Positions 28,122 to 36,611 of a stretch of 64,000 nucleotides of DNA are shown piece by piece. Position numbers and translations under genes: made by a program. The stretch spans positions 35,104 to 99,103 of the forward strand of contig JAFRBK010000001.1 in NCBI GenBank assembly GCA_017404985.1, given 5' to 3'. Source of the stretch: Clostridia bacterium. GTDB taxonomy: Bacteria > Bacillota > Clostridia > Christensenellales > Aristaeellaceae. The notes beneath the pieces are model-generated. The model saw only the letters and a program-made list of their open reading frames with translations. It did not search any database and was not told the DNA's origin. Every line of letters begins with the position of its first letter. Within the stretch, counting starts at the first letter, position 1.

Positions 28122-28276
28122 TTTTCATCACCCGGTATTATTATATCACACTTCTTTCTTGAAGTAAAACTTTTATTTGGGATTAGTATGAGCAGCCAAC
28201 AGCTTTTCCATCTGGGTACTCATACGTTCCTTCACCTCCTTCCCGCTGCCGCTATCCAGCGGCGTTTTTCTGCACG

Positions 28277-28305
28277 CAAAAAAGCCACCGGCAGAACCGA
28301 TGGCT
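28277..28305 (-). terminator. Terminator of the sigma-like gene
   Basis: AGCCA/TGGCT with an inner CGG/CCG (28283-28305, one mismatch), followed on the minus strand by six T (28278-28283). It ends transcription of the gene at 28401-29507 before the mobilization genes. Confidence 0.65.
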
Positions 28306-28400
28306 GTGGTTGCGGGAGAGGGATCATTTCCCTCTTCAATATTCATTGGCTTGAGAAAGGACGTTTTTTTCCTGGATACAAAAAATTTTTTTTGAAAATT

Positions 28401-29507
28401 TTAGAGGCGCTTTTTCTCCGGCTTAGCTCGCTCCGCGCCTTCGGGCAGCGGATTGATAAACGCTTCATACTGCTCAGCAATTCTGTCGATGCGTTTACTC
28501 ACGGCGCTGGGCGTTTCATAATCCACAATGTCGGCGATTTCCTGCAGCGTCCGCCCTTTCATCCGCAGATCCAGGATTGTTTTATCCTTTTTCGACAGCG
28601 TCGCTTCAAATTGTTCCACCAGCTGTTCTGACAGCACCTTCCTGTCAAACGCCATTTGTGTATCGGGCACGTCGATTTCATCATCCAGCAGTTTTTCCAC
28701 AGAGGTGTGTTGATAATACCGGCTGTGATTCCACTTCCGCAGGAATTCGCCCCGCTTGAGGTTGTATCCGGTGTAATCCTCCGGCTGACGATGGTTCCAT
28801 ACCTCGTCAATGATGGGCTGCAGTTTTTGCTGCGCCACAATGCGATCCGTCAGATTGAAAACAAGATTGGAAAAATGCCGCCAATCCATCCAGGGCAGGC
28901 TTGCGTTTTTCGGCATGGTAAACAGCCGCTGGAAGCTCCATTCCATTTCGGTTTCGTAGCTCATGCGGAAGTAGCGAAGGATGTCATAGCTGAGCCGCCA
29001 GATGGGAAAATCGCCGGAATAGTTTTGCCAGCTGCCCGGCACTTCCTTGTAGCCGCCCTTGCCGTCCGGCACCTGGATCGCCTGCCAGATAGCCCAGGCA
29101 TAGCAGTCCCATACCAGCTCCAGAAAAGCGTCCTCCCCGATGAGCTTCATATGCTTTTCGCTGGCCAATAATTGCGTGATGTTCCGGGGCAATTCCAGAT
29201 ACGCGGGCCGTTTTTCCACCAGTTCCCGGGGCAAGGCATAGAACATGGTCATCCACGCAAGATTGCTGTTCTGCGGGATGCGGATGATCTCGTTGGGTAG
29301 CAGCACGATGAAATCCGTTTTCAGGTCATACACGACACCGCTTTCATCGTGCTCGACAGTTTCGGGGTAGCCATCATCCACATCTTCGTTGCTGGCATCA
29401 CCTTCTTTATCGCCATGATATTCGTATGAGCTATCTTCCGCTTTCCGCATCCGGGCGTATTCATCATCCGTCATGGAATAACTGTTGCCGGAATCCTCTT
29501 TTGTCAT
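28401..29507 (-). CDS. Sigma factor-like helix-turn-helix protein
   Basis: 368 residues of no clear family over most of the length: an acidic N-terminus (about 1-65), a large middle part rich in Trp and Tyr, then a C-terminal sigma-70 region-4-like HTH: KKDKTILDLRMKGRTLQEIADIV ending in SAVSKRIDRIAEQYE. Such proteins occur as cargo or regulators in clostridial mobile elements. It is transcribed divergently from the ECF sigma gene, with 274 bases between them. ATG 29507 follows GGAGAA; the longer frame upstream is not supported. Role inferred as transcriptional regulator only. Confidence 0.6.
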   Translation of the reverse strand: MTKEDSGNSYSMTDDEYARMRKAEDSSYEYHGDKEGDASNEDVDDGYPETVEHDESGVVYDLKTDFIVLLPNEIIRIPQNSNLAWMTMFYALPRELVEKRPAYLELPRNITQLLASEKHMKLIGEDAFLELVWDCYAWAIWQAIQVPDGKGGYKEVPGSWQNYSGDFPIWRLSYDILRYFRMSYETEMEWSFQRLFTMPKNASLPWMDWRHFSNLVFNLTDRIVAQQKLQPIIDEVWNHRQPEDYTGYNLKRGEFLRKWNHSRYYQHTSVEKLLDDEIDVPDTQMAFDRKVLSEQLVEQFEATLSKKDKTILDLRMKGRTLQEIADIVDYETPSAVSKRIDRIAEQYEAFINPLPEGAERAKPEKKRL

Positions 29508-29781
29508 TCTGATTCTCCGTTCATGCCAGTGTTTCAAATTTTGACAAGAAATAACTTTGTTATCATAACATGTCGGCAACCATTTGAAAAGATCAAAGTT
29601 ACGAATATCCATGGCACCACGTGACAAAATTGATGTAGCATAGAAGCCGGAAATCGTGTATAACAATGATGTGGCGTCGAGAGAGCTACTATTTTATGAC
29701 TGTCAGACAACAAGTATTGTTCTTGAATGTGATATTCTCCTATTTTCAATCGTCTATATGGGTATAGGAGGTGAACAACTC

Positions 29782-30306
29782 GTGAGCAATGACAAGGGGC
29801 TTGACAAAGCTCCCAATCGCGATCAAAGATTTGAACAGATCGTTACCCAGCATCAAAAGTCGGTGCTCCATATATGTTATCTTTATTTATGCGATAAAAC
29901 ATTGGCAGAGGATGCTACCCAGGAAACTTTTCTGAAGGTGTACCAGAAGTTGGATTCATTTCGGGGCGAGAGCAGCGAGCGAACATGGATCATGAAAATC
30001 GCTATGCACACTTGCTATGACATCAATCATTCCAGCTGGTTTCGATTCTTTAACCGCAGAATAACGCCGGACTTGATGCCTGACGAAACAGCTCAGCCTA
30101 ATGAGAACGGTAGGGAATTGACGATAGCCGTTACTATGTTACCGCTGAAATTACGAGAAGTCATTCTGCTGTATTACTTTCAAGGGATGAAAGTCAATGA
30201 TATTGCTGAGGTGTTGAATATTACCCAACCGGCTGTTTCTGGACGATTAAAACGAGGGCGGGAAAGGTTGAAAAACATGCTGGAAGGGAGAGAGCTTGAT
30301 GAATAA
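29782..30306 (+). CDS. ECF-type RNA polymerase sigma factor
   Basis: 174 residues. Region 2 (ICYLYLCDKTLAEDATQETFLKVYQKLDSF, about 30-60) and region 4 (LREVILLYYFQGMKVNDIAEVLNI, about 120-145, then SGRLKRGRERLK) are intact, with no extra domains. The start is GTG 29782 behind a strong AGGAGGTG; the open frame further upstream has no ribosome site. The next gene overlaps by 8 bases and encodes a single-span membrane protein, the usual place for the anti-sigma factor. The operon is AT-rich and is cargo of the transposon. Confidence 0.88.
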   Translation: MSNDKGLDKAPNRDQRFEQIVTQHQKSVLHICYLYLCDKTLAEDATQETFLKVYQKLDSFRGESSERTWIMKIAMHTCYDINHSSWFRFFNRRITPDLMPDETAQPNENGRELTIAVTMLPLKLREVILLYYFQGMKVNDIAEVLNITQPAVSGRLKRGRERLKNMLEGRELDE

Positions 30307-31468
30307 GAAAATTACTGCATCAGAATTCCATAACGCGATTGAAAGTCAGCTATTCGGCTTGAAGCCCGATCCTTTACTCGCCCAACGTATTATGTCTGCT
30401 TCTGAAAACAAACGCGTCCCTATCATCAAGAAAACTACTTTTACCACGTCTTTTATTGCTGTTTTGCTTTGCATTCTTGTGCCAGGTGCGCTTGCGGCAG
30501 TGCTGAACGCTTGGGGGATCATTGATTTTTCAGGAAAATACAACGATACCTATATTCCGCCCAGGTATGAAGACTGTATAACGAAGGAGGACCTGACCAT
30601 CGATACGGAACGGGTGATATGCAGTATTCAGGAATCATATTATGATGGAAAAATCCTGCGCGTGACTGCACATATCATCCCAAAAGAAAAAGTTTTAATT
30701 ATAAGCGGGGATGTTTCTCCAAACGATCCTGTGGAGGATCTTTTTCCTGATCCAGAAAGCAAAGTCATGAGTATTGCGGAATATGCTTTGATACACTTTG
30801 GCGGGCAGATTGCTGATATCAGCCTCAATGCTCCCGAAGATATGTCTCATGATTTTTTCCCTCATGCTGACGGATCGGCAACAATCTACCTAGAATGTTA
30901 TTTTGAAGAAGAACTGCCCGAACGGCAAATTGACTTAACGCTGACCTATATGCAGTTTCTGGTTGCCAGCCCATTCAATGAGGAGAAAATTGGCGCTTAT
31001 GACGCTTCCGCCAGAGAAAGCACCACCATCCCCATGACATTTTACGCTGTGAAAGGAAAACGCTTTTCTATCAGCCAATCTTTGAATTTTGCCAGCGTTG
31101 GGGTGAAGATCACGAACATTTCAATGATCGTGACGCCGCTGGAAATCAGATCCTCAATTCAATACGTTATTACTGATTTGAATGCATATCAGGCCCAAAA
31201 TGGCGGCTTATGGTTTGAGTTTATTGATCCATCCAGTACAGAAACCGAATATGTGGCCCAGAGGGTGTCAGGCGGCTTAAGCAGCGGCGGCAGTGTTGGT
31301 AGAATGGATCATCTCCATGACTTACCGGATGAAGTCGGCGTGGTTTACTGCCAGACCGATTCAATCGGATTGGATGCCCTTAGCCGTCAATATACGATCC
31401 GCCCTTATAACGCATGGACGAAAGAAAGGTTTGAAACGCAAACGTTTGACGTAAGCGAAACACAATAA
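30299..31468 (+). CDS. Membrane protein, probable anti-sigma factor (DUF4179-like)
   Basis: 389 residues: about 45 cytoplasmic residues, one membrane helix (about 46-66, TTSFIAVLLCILVPGALAA) and a 320-residue outer domain of beta character. This is the layout of DUF4179-type anti-sigma factors that follow ECF sigma genes in Firmicutes. It overlaps the sigma gene by 8 bases (ATG 30299), so the two are translated together. No zinc-binding HxxxCxxC anti-sigma motif is seen in the cytoplasmic part. The signal it senses is unknown. Confidence 0.65.
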   Translation: MNKKITASEFHNAIESQLFGLKPDPLLAQRIMSASENKRVPIIKKTTFTTSFIAVLLCILVPGALAAVLNAWGIIDFSGKYNDTYIPPRYEDCITKEDLTIDTERVICSIQESYYDGKILRVTAHIIPKEKVLIISGDVSPNDPVEDLFPDPESKVMSIAEYALIHFGGQIADISLNAPEDMSHDFFPHADGSATIYLECYFEEELPERQIDLTLTYMQFLVASPFNEEKIGAYDASARESTTIPMTFYAVKGKRFSISQSLNFASVGVKITNISMIVTPLEIRSSIQYVITDLNAYQAQNGGLWFEFIDPSSTETEYVAQRVSGGLSSGGSVGRMDHLHDLPDEVGVVYCQTDSIGLDALSRQYTIRPYNAWTKERFETQTFDVSETQ

Positions 31469-31488
31469 GATTCGTCGAGGAGGATACC

Positions 31489-32130
31489 ATGAAAAAGATA
31501 TTGTCTGCCTGTACGATGCTCCTTTTGCTTTTCTTCTATAGTTTTTTTACCATGGCAAAGGCAGAAATACCATCTTCTATCTATGCTTTGCTTCCACAAG
31601 CGGAGATTACATCAACCGCATTTTGGGAAGAAGATACGAGAAATACTTGTTTTGTGCTTACCCATAAAGAAGATGGAACCAATACCTTATATTGCTTTAT
31701 TCACGAAAACAGTATTTGGGCTGAATGCTTCCATACAACCGATGCGATCCCTCAAGGAAACAATGCGGTTGTGATTCATCTTTCAGAAGGAGCATGGGAT
31801 TTTAACGATAGTACAAGCAAAGATGGGCAGTATTATCGCGGACCGATTCTGCTTATCTTGCAATATAGTGAAGACGGACGCTCCATTGAACAAAATATCG
31901 TTTTCCAACGGGTGGATTTGGATACATGGAATCTGATCTTTTATAAAAACTATGTAAAGTCTGCCGATATGAAAATCGATGATAATACGATTACCTATTA
32001 CACCGTTGCGGATAAAGCCCAAACAAAAGTTGTTGGAATAGCTCATTATCATGTTCAGAGAAACCTTCGTTCTTTTGCTCTTTCAGACATTCCGTTGTCT
32101 TTTCAGCAAGCACAAGAATTGGAAGATTGA
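31489..32130 (+). CDS. Exported protein of unknown function
   Basis: 213 residues with a clear signal peptide (about 1-25: Lys-Lys, a long hydrophobic run, then AKAEIP). The mature part is rich in Trp, Tyr and acidic residues and has no motif I know. It starts 20 bases after the anti-sigma candidate with AGGAGG, so it is the third gene of the sigma operon and a likely target or partner of that system. Codon use is AT-rich like the rest of the island. Confidence 0.7.
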   Translation: MKKILSACTMLLLLFFYSFFTMAKAEIPSSIYALLPQAEITSTAFWEEDTRNTCFVLTHKEDGTNTLYCFIHENSIWAECFHTTDAIPQGNNAVVIHLSEGAWDFNDSTSKDGQYYRGPILLILQYSEDGRSIEQNIVFQRVDLDTWNLIFYKNYVKSADMKIDDNTITYYTVADKAQTKVVGIAHYHVQRNLRSFALSDIPLSFQQAQELED

Positions 32131-32284
32131 TATTTAATAGTCTAATGATACGATTTGATAGTTCCATTCCTCGTTCTAATTGGAACAGTATCCGCCCAAA
32201 TAGAAACAGCACATTCTGAGCATGTCGGTGCCGTGTAAAGTAGATAAATCCCGATTACGTTTGCAATATCTTTCCTCAAATCAG

Positions 32285-32321
32285 AAAACCGCTGGCATGA
32301 TCTTTTTGACCATGCCAGCGG
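32285..32321 (-). terminator. Terminator of tnpV
   Basis: Perfect 11-bp stem, 32289-32299 with 32311-32321, loop 32300-32310, ten bases after the tnpV stop, followed by four T on the minus strand. It can also stop plus-strand transcription from the sigma operon, though less well. Confidence 0.75.
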
Positions 32322-32330
32322 CTACTCTGT

Positions 32331-32708
32331 TTACAGAGTGTTGATGACTTCTTCCATGACGATTTCTTCGGCTCGTGCTCTGATACTGTTCATCCTGCCC
32401 ACCCATACCATGGGCTGCTCGGCCTTGAGGCGTTCCGTGATTTCCTCTCGGTCCTTCATCTGATTTATCAGCAGTTCCATCATGGTCTCGGCTCTCTCAT
32501 TCGCGTCCGCCAAGCGCCTATGCAGACTGCCGTTAAGAATCAGCCTTTCATACAGACCGGGATGCACTTTCTCCAGGTATGTCCTGTGCATCCTGCCCCA
32601 TTTTCCGATGGTCCTATGGTCGTTATCATCAATCGTCAGGTTCGGATAGTACATTCCGTCTTTGCCCAGGGTATAGGTTCCACCAAGCTCTTCAAACAGA
32701 GATTTCAT
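32331..32708 (-). CDS. tnpV: TnpV-like transposon protein
   Basis: 125 residues closely matching the TnpV family of Tn4451-type elements: KSLFEELGGTYTLGKDGMYYPNL at the start, IGKWGRMHRTYL, and WVGRMNSIRARAEEIV at the end. Function unknown; it is a reliable marker of this transposon group. ATG 32708 is chosen because GGAGG stands seven bases upstream; two ATGs further upstream overlap that ribosome site. It lies at the right end of the element, opposite the recombinase. Confidence 0.88.
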   Translation of the reverse strand: MKSLFEELGGTYTLGKDGMYYPNLTIDDNDHRTIGKWGRMHRTYLEKVHPGLYERLILNGSLHRRLADANERAETMMELLINQMKDREEITERLKAEQPMVWVGRMNSIRARAEEIVMEEVINTL

Positions 32709-32804
32709 TGTGTTTTCCTCCATCATTCAGTATTGACCAATCCAGCACGCAGATGCCTTTTCTGAATTTTTGGCTAATACTGTTTTATGGAAGACCCCCG
32801 TCAG

Positions 32805-32818
32805 GCCGTTCCTTTTTT
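32805..32818 (+). terminator. Right arm of the split terminator
   Basis: GCCGTTCC plus six T (32805-32818), 22 bases outside the right end of the transposon. It is perfectly complementary over 13 bases to 22287-22299. A small extra hairpin, TGCGA/TCGCA with TTTTT (32820-32841), follows. Confidence 0.65.
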
Positions 32819-32852
32819 GTGCGATTTTTCGTCGCATTTTTGTAACAGAAGC

Positions 32853-32881
32853 TTGCAATTTTGACAAAAATGTTATAAAAT
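32853..32881 (+). promoter_or_regulatory. Promoter of the two-component operon
   Basis: TTGCAA at 32853-32858, 17-base spacer, TAAAAT at 32876-32881. A second TTGACA (32861) has no -10 at a workable distance. Confidence 0.55.
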
Positions 32882-32922
32882 AAGGAAAGTATTGATGCAT
32901 AGGTCTGGAAAGGGTGTTGTTT

Positions 32923-33615
32923 GTGGGCAAAAAGATCCTGCTGGTTGACGATGAACCGTTGATTCTGAAGGGATTGAAATACACACTGGAGCAGGAAGGA
33001 TACGAAACAGACAGTGCCATGGACGGGGAAGAGGCGCTGAGCAAGTTCGAAACCAACGGGTTCGACCTGATCCTGCTGGACGTGATGCTGCCCAAGATGG
33101 ACGGGATTTCCGTGTGCCAGCGCATCCGGGAGACCAGCGACGTGCCCATCATCATGCTGACGGCCAAGGGCGAGGACATGGACAAGATTCTCGGCCTGGA
33201 ATACGGGGCGGATGACTACATGACCAAGCCCTTCAACATCCTGGAAGTCAAAGCCCGCATCAAAACCATTCTCCGCAGGGTCGGCGGCAGCCTGAACCAG
33301 CAGGAGCAGCGGGTGGTCCGGGTGCACGATATGGAAGTGAACCTGGTGAAACGCAGCGTCATCCTCGGGGGAAAGGACGTGAAACTGACCGCGAAGGAGT
33401 TTGACCTGCTGCAGATGTTCGTGACCAACCGGGGAACGGTCTTCAGCCGCGAGCAGATGCTCGAAAACGTATGGAAATATGATTACGCCGGGGACGCGAG
33501 GACCGTGGACGTCCATATCCGGCGCCTGAGGGAAAAGATAGAGCGGGATACCTCGAAGCCTGAATTCATCTTCACCAAATGGGGAGTGGGTTACTATTTC
33601 ACGGATCAGGACTAA
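32923..33615 (+). CDS. OmpR/PhoB-family response regulator
   Basis: 230 residues: receiver domain with the acidic pair in LLVDDEP, phospho-acceptor Asp in LILLDVMLPKMDG, Thr in MLTAKG and Lys in TKPFN; then a winged-helix output domain ending TVDVHIRRLREKIE and GVGYYF. GTG 32923 is preferred: GGAAAGGG lies eight bases before it, while GTG 32914 overlaps that site. It pairs with the kinase that follows. With the GerMN lipoprotein and HtrA downstream, an envelope-stress or WalR/PhoP-like role is inferred. Confidence 0.93.
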   Translation: MGKKILLVDDEPLILKGLKYTLEQEGYETDSAMDGEEALSKFETNGFDLILLDVMLPKMDGISVCQRIRETSDVPIIMLTAKGEDMDKILGLEYGADDYMTKPFNILEVKARIKTILRRVGGSLNQQEQRVVRVHDMEVNLVKRSVILGGKDVKLTAKEFDLLQMFVTNRGTVFSREQMLENVWKYDYAGDARTVDVHIRRLREKIERDTSKPEFIFTKWGVGYYFTDQD

Positions 33616-33691
33616 CGGACATACAATCTGGGCCAGCATCAGGTGGAAAATCCTGCTGGCTTTTTTTGTCATCGTCGGTGCGTCCTTTGCC

Positions 33692-35062
33692 GTGGCGGCG
33701 ACCAACCTGACCGGCCTGGTCCGGGACTACCTGTTCGACCAGCGCACCCGGCAGGACATGCAGATGACGGAGCGCGCAGCGGAAGCCCTGGTTCCCGACC
33801 TGGAACACCTCTCTGCTGAAAACCTGAATGAGACCCTGCGGGACTATTCGGACTCCATGAACGGGCGGCTGATGATTCTGGACCCGGACGGGAAAGTGCA
33901 GTTCGACACCTTCGGCTCGCTCTGCGGGCGCCGCCTGGCGCTGGAGGAAGTGCTGCAGGTGCTGACGGCCGGAAACGCGGACGCCTACGGGATGTATACG
34001 CCCGGGCGGGAAACGGCGGAAAGCATGAGCGGGGAGGAAGGCGCGGAATACGTGGCCTACTGCGCCCGGGAGCTGAGAGCCGGGGGCCGGTTGCTGGGAA
34101 CCGTCCTGTTTGTCAGCCGGATCCAGAAGATGATGGATTCCCTGAACGCGGTCCAGTGGCAGCTGGTGACGGTGTTCATCGTGATTGCGCTGGCAGCCCT
34201 TGTGCTCGCCCTGATCCTGAGCCAGGTGCTGACCAAGCCGATCACGGACCTGAGCCGCGCCATGAGAAAGATGGGAAAAGGCGACCTGAGCGTTCGGGCG
34301 CCGGTACGGGGCAGCGGCGAAATGAAGGAGCTGGCGGAGGCCTACAACACGATGGCGGCCCAGCTGGAAAGCCTGGACAAAACCAGAAACCAGTTCGTTT
34401 CCAACGCCAGCCATGAACTGAAAACGCCGCTGGCCACCATGAAAATTATGCTGGAAACCATGATGTACCAGCCGGATATGCCCCGGGAGCTTCAGCAGGA
34501 ATTCATGGAGGACATGAACCATGAGATCAACCGGCTGACCGGGATTATCACGGACCTGCTGACCCTGACCCGGACGGACGCGAAGAACCAGGAAATGAAG
34601 AAAGAGCCGGTGGACATGTCGGCGCTGACGGAAGAGATTCTGCATCTGTTGAAGCCCGCGGCCGGGAAACGGAACCAGAGCCTGACCGGCGAGGTGGAAA
34701 GCGGCCTGGTCCTGCTGGGGGACCAGAGCAAGCTGCACCAGATCCTCTATAACCTGACGGACAACGCGATCAAGTATACGCCGGACAGGGGCAGGATCCA
34801 TGTATCCCTGCGGCAGGAAGGGGACGACGTGGTCTGGCGGGTTCGCGACAACGGCGTGGGCATTCCGGAAGAGGACCAGGACCACGTATTTGAGCGGTTT
34901 TACCGGGTGGACAAAGCCCGCAGCCGGGAGACCGGCGGCACCGGCCTCGGGCTGAGCATTGTTCGCCAGCTGGTGACCATGCACGGCGGCGAAGTGACGG
35001 TTGAATCCGTGCCCGGCGAGGGATCGGAATTCACCGTTCGCCTGCCCCGGAAAGGAGCGTGA
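33692..35062 (+). CDS. Sensor histidine kinase (start codon uncertain)
   Basis: 456 residues from GTG 33692: extracellular sensor (about 5-145), membrane helix (about 155-178), HAMP, HisKA with the phospho-His in SNASHELKTPL, and HATPase with NLTDNAIKY, DNGVGIP and GGTGLGLSI. The start is a problem. The frame is open upstream to 33542 and encodes an obvious first membrane helix (WKILLAFFVIVGASFAVAA) just before GTG 33692, yet there is no ATG, GTG or TTG there; ATT 33596, six bases after GGGAGTGGG, is the best candidate. That would overlap the regulator gene by 20 bases. Confidence 0.9.
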   Translation: MAATNLTGLVRDYLFDQRTRQDMQMTERAAEALVPDLEHLSAENLNETLRDYSDSMNGRLMILDPDGKVQFDTFGSLCGRRLALEEVLQVLTAGNADAYGMYTPGRETAESMSGEEGAEYVAYCARELRAGGRLLGTVLFVSRIQKMMDSLNAVQWQLVTVFIVIALAALVLALILSQVLTKPITDLSRAMRKMGKGDLSVRAPVRGSGEMKELAEAYNTMAAQLESLDKTRNQFVSNASHELKTPLATMKIMLETMMYQPDMPRELQQEFMEDMNHEINRLTGIITDLLTLTRTDAKNQEMKKEPVDMSALTEEILHLLKPAAGKRNQSLTGEVESGLVLLGDQSKLHQILYNLTDNAIKYTPDRGRIHVSLRQEGDDVVWRVRDNGVGIPEEDQDHVFERFYRVDKARSRETGGTGLGLSIVRQLVTMHGGEVTVESVPGEGSEFTVRLPRKGA

Positions 35063-35066
35063 TCGG

Positions 35067-36605
35067 ATGCGGACGAGCAGGAAAAAAATGCTGTGCCTGA
35101 TGCTGGCCCTGTCCATGACGCTCTGCCTGGCCGGGTGCGGCCGGGACCGGGAGGAAGAACGCCAGCCCGCGCCGGCGCTGAGCATGCCGGAGGTGAACTG
35201 GACGGCCCCGGACGGGGACGGCGTGATCGGCCAGACGCGGACCGCGACGCTGTACCTGCGGGGACGGAACGACCTGCAGCTGGTGCCGCGGGAAATCACC
35301 CTGGCGCCGGCGGAAATCCACGAGACGGTGGAAATGCTGGTGACCACCCTGATGAACGTTCCCGCGGATACCGAGGTGAATCGCTGGGGCGGCACCCGGC
35401 CGATTACCCTGTACGGGGAGGAACCTGTCGAGGTCAGCGGCAGCATCTGCACGGTCAATCTGGGAACGGCAGCGCTGCAGCTGAATTCCGGGGATTTTTA
35501 CAAAATGTGCGTGGGGCTGGCCACCACCCTGTGCTCTCTGGACGAGATCAGCTTCGTCAACGTGCTGGCGGCGGACCAGAGCGTTGGGCTGGACGTCAGC
35601 GGAACGCTGGCGATGGGCAGCCTGACAGCGCACCCGGACGAGAACCTGCCGGTGCTCTGGGAACAGATCGAAGCCCGGCGGACGCCGCTGGGGGAGGATG
35701 CCGGCCAGACGCCGCTGAGTTCCATGGCGACCCTGTACTACCCCATGACGGACGGAAAGGGCGTCGGATGCGAAAACCGGATCCTGACCTTTTCCGGCCA
35801 GACGCCGCGGCAGCTGGCTTCGGGACTGCTGAACGCCATCGGGGACGTGCGGAAAAACCAGGTGGGGGACGCGGGCCTGCCGGGGCTGGACAGCCTGATG
35901 GTCCATGAACCGCTGACCAGCGAGCTGGAGGAAGGCGGCAAGCTGATCACCCTCAGCTTCCGGAAGGATATGAGCGCGCTGCTGGAAGCCTGGCAGACGG
36001 ACCTGCCCTGCCTGACTGCCGCGATCGTGATGACGCTGACGACGTTCATTCCCGGCGTCAGCGCGGTCAGCATCCGGCTGGAGGACACCCCGCTGACCGA
36101 AGTCAGCGGAACGCCGGGGCGCGTTACGGCCCTGGGCGGCCTGATGCGCCGGAACATGTTCCAGTCCTGGCTGCGGGGCAGCGCGACGGTTTATTATGTG
36201 CAGAACGGAGAACTGCAGGCCGCCCAGCATCCGATGAACCGGAAGCAGACGGAGGATCCCAGGGCCCTGCTGGCCGAACTGATGCACGGGCCGACGGAAC
36301 GGGAGTCCGCCCACGGCCTGGAAGCCTCCATGCCTTCCGAAATCCGGGAAGACGATATTCTGGGGATTTCCGCGGCGGGGGATACCCTGCTGGTGAACCT
36401 GTCCGAGGGCTTCCGCTCGGAGATCCAGACCTGGGGAAAAGACCGGGAGGCCCTGCTGTGCTACAGCATCGTCAACACGCTGGGGATGAACTGCCGGGCC
36501 AGCCGGGTGTGCTTCTTCTTCGAAGGAAAACAGCAGGAAACCATCGCCGGCGACATCTACTGGGCGGGGGAATTCCTGTACAATCCGGCGCTTGGAAAAA
36601 ACTGA
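35067..36605 (+). CDS. Lipoprotein with three GerMN-like domains
   Basis: 512-residue lipoprotein: lipobox LCLAGC gives a modified Cys at about 25. The mature protein contains three GerMN-type units, opening at ATLYLRGRNDLQLVPRE, ATLYYPMTDGKGVGCEN and ATVYYVQNGELQAAQHP; the third is the most typical, ending with a block around EALLCYSIVNTL. GerMN domains were first seen in the germination protein GerM and occur in envelope proteins. Four bases after the kinase stop with AAGGAGCG before ATG 35067, so it is part of the two-component operon, perhaps as a sensor accessory. Confidence 0.85.
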   Translation: MRTSRKKMLCLMLALSMTLCLAGCGRDREEERQPAPALSMPEVNWTAPDGDGVIGQTRTATLYLRGRNDLQLVPREITLAPAEIHETVEMLVTTLMNVPADTEVNRWGGTRPITLYGEEPVEVSGSICTVNLGTAALQLNSGDFYKMCVGLATTLCSLDEISFVNVLAADQSVGLDVSGTLAMGSLTAHPDENLPVLWEQIEARRTPLGEDAGQTPLSSMATLYYPMTDGKGVGCENRILTFSGQTPRQLASGLLNAIGDVRKNQVGDAGLPGLDSLMVHEPLTSELEEGGKLITLSFRKDMSALLEAWQTDLPCLTAAIVMTLTTFIPGVSAVSIRLEDTPLTEVSGTPGRVTALGGLMRRNMFQSWLRGSATVYYVQNGELQAAQHPMNRKQTEDPRALLAELMHGPTERESAHGLEASMPSEIREDDILGISAAGDTLLVNLSEGFRSEIQTWGKDREALLCYSIVNTLGMNCRASRVCFFFEGKQQETIAGDIYWAGEFLYNPALGKN

Positions 36606-36611
36606 CCATTG

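Larger units (their letters stand above)
27060..28186 (-). mobile_element. IS630-family insertion sequence
   Basis: About 1.13 kb, flanked by TA at 27058-27059 and 28187-28188, the target dinucleotide of the Tc1/IS630 superfamily. Terminal inverted repeats are imperfect: CTATTCCCTAATTAAAAC on the left and CTAATCCCAAATAAAAGT read inward from the right. It carries two overlapping transposase frames and sits inside the DUF3847 gene of the larger transposon. Confidence 0.85.
22321..32782. mobile_element. Tn4451-family mobilizable transposon
   Basis: Island of visibly lower GC than both flanks, carrying a large serine recombinase, TnpW, Cys-rich VLP protein, MobA/MobL relaxase, DUF3847 (disrupted), a sigma-like HTH protein and TnpV: the gene set of Tn4451-type elements. 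Both ends carry CAGTATTAG as an inverted pair (22321-22329 plus, 32774-32782 minus), with the recombinase beside the left end as expected. Outside these, the flanks form the two arms of one terminator, which fixes the boundaries to within a few bases. The crossover dinucleotide is not resolved. It is mobilizable rather than self-transmissible: no type IV secretion genes are present. Confidence 0.8.

Noticed and set aside
32861-32879. TTGACA at 32861 with TATAAA at 32874 as a promoter
   Set aside because: The spacer is only 7 bases; TTGCAA 32853 with TAAAAT 32876 at 17 bases is the workable pair.
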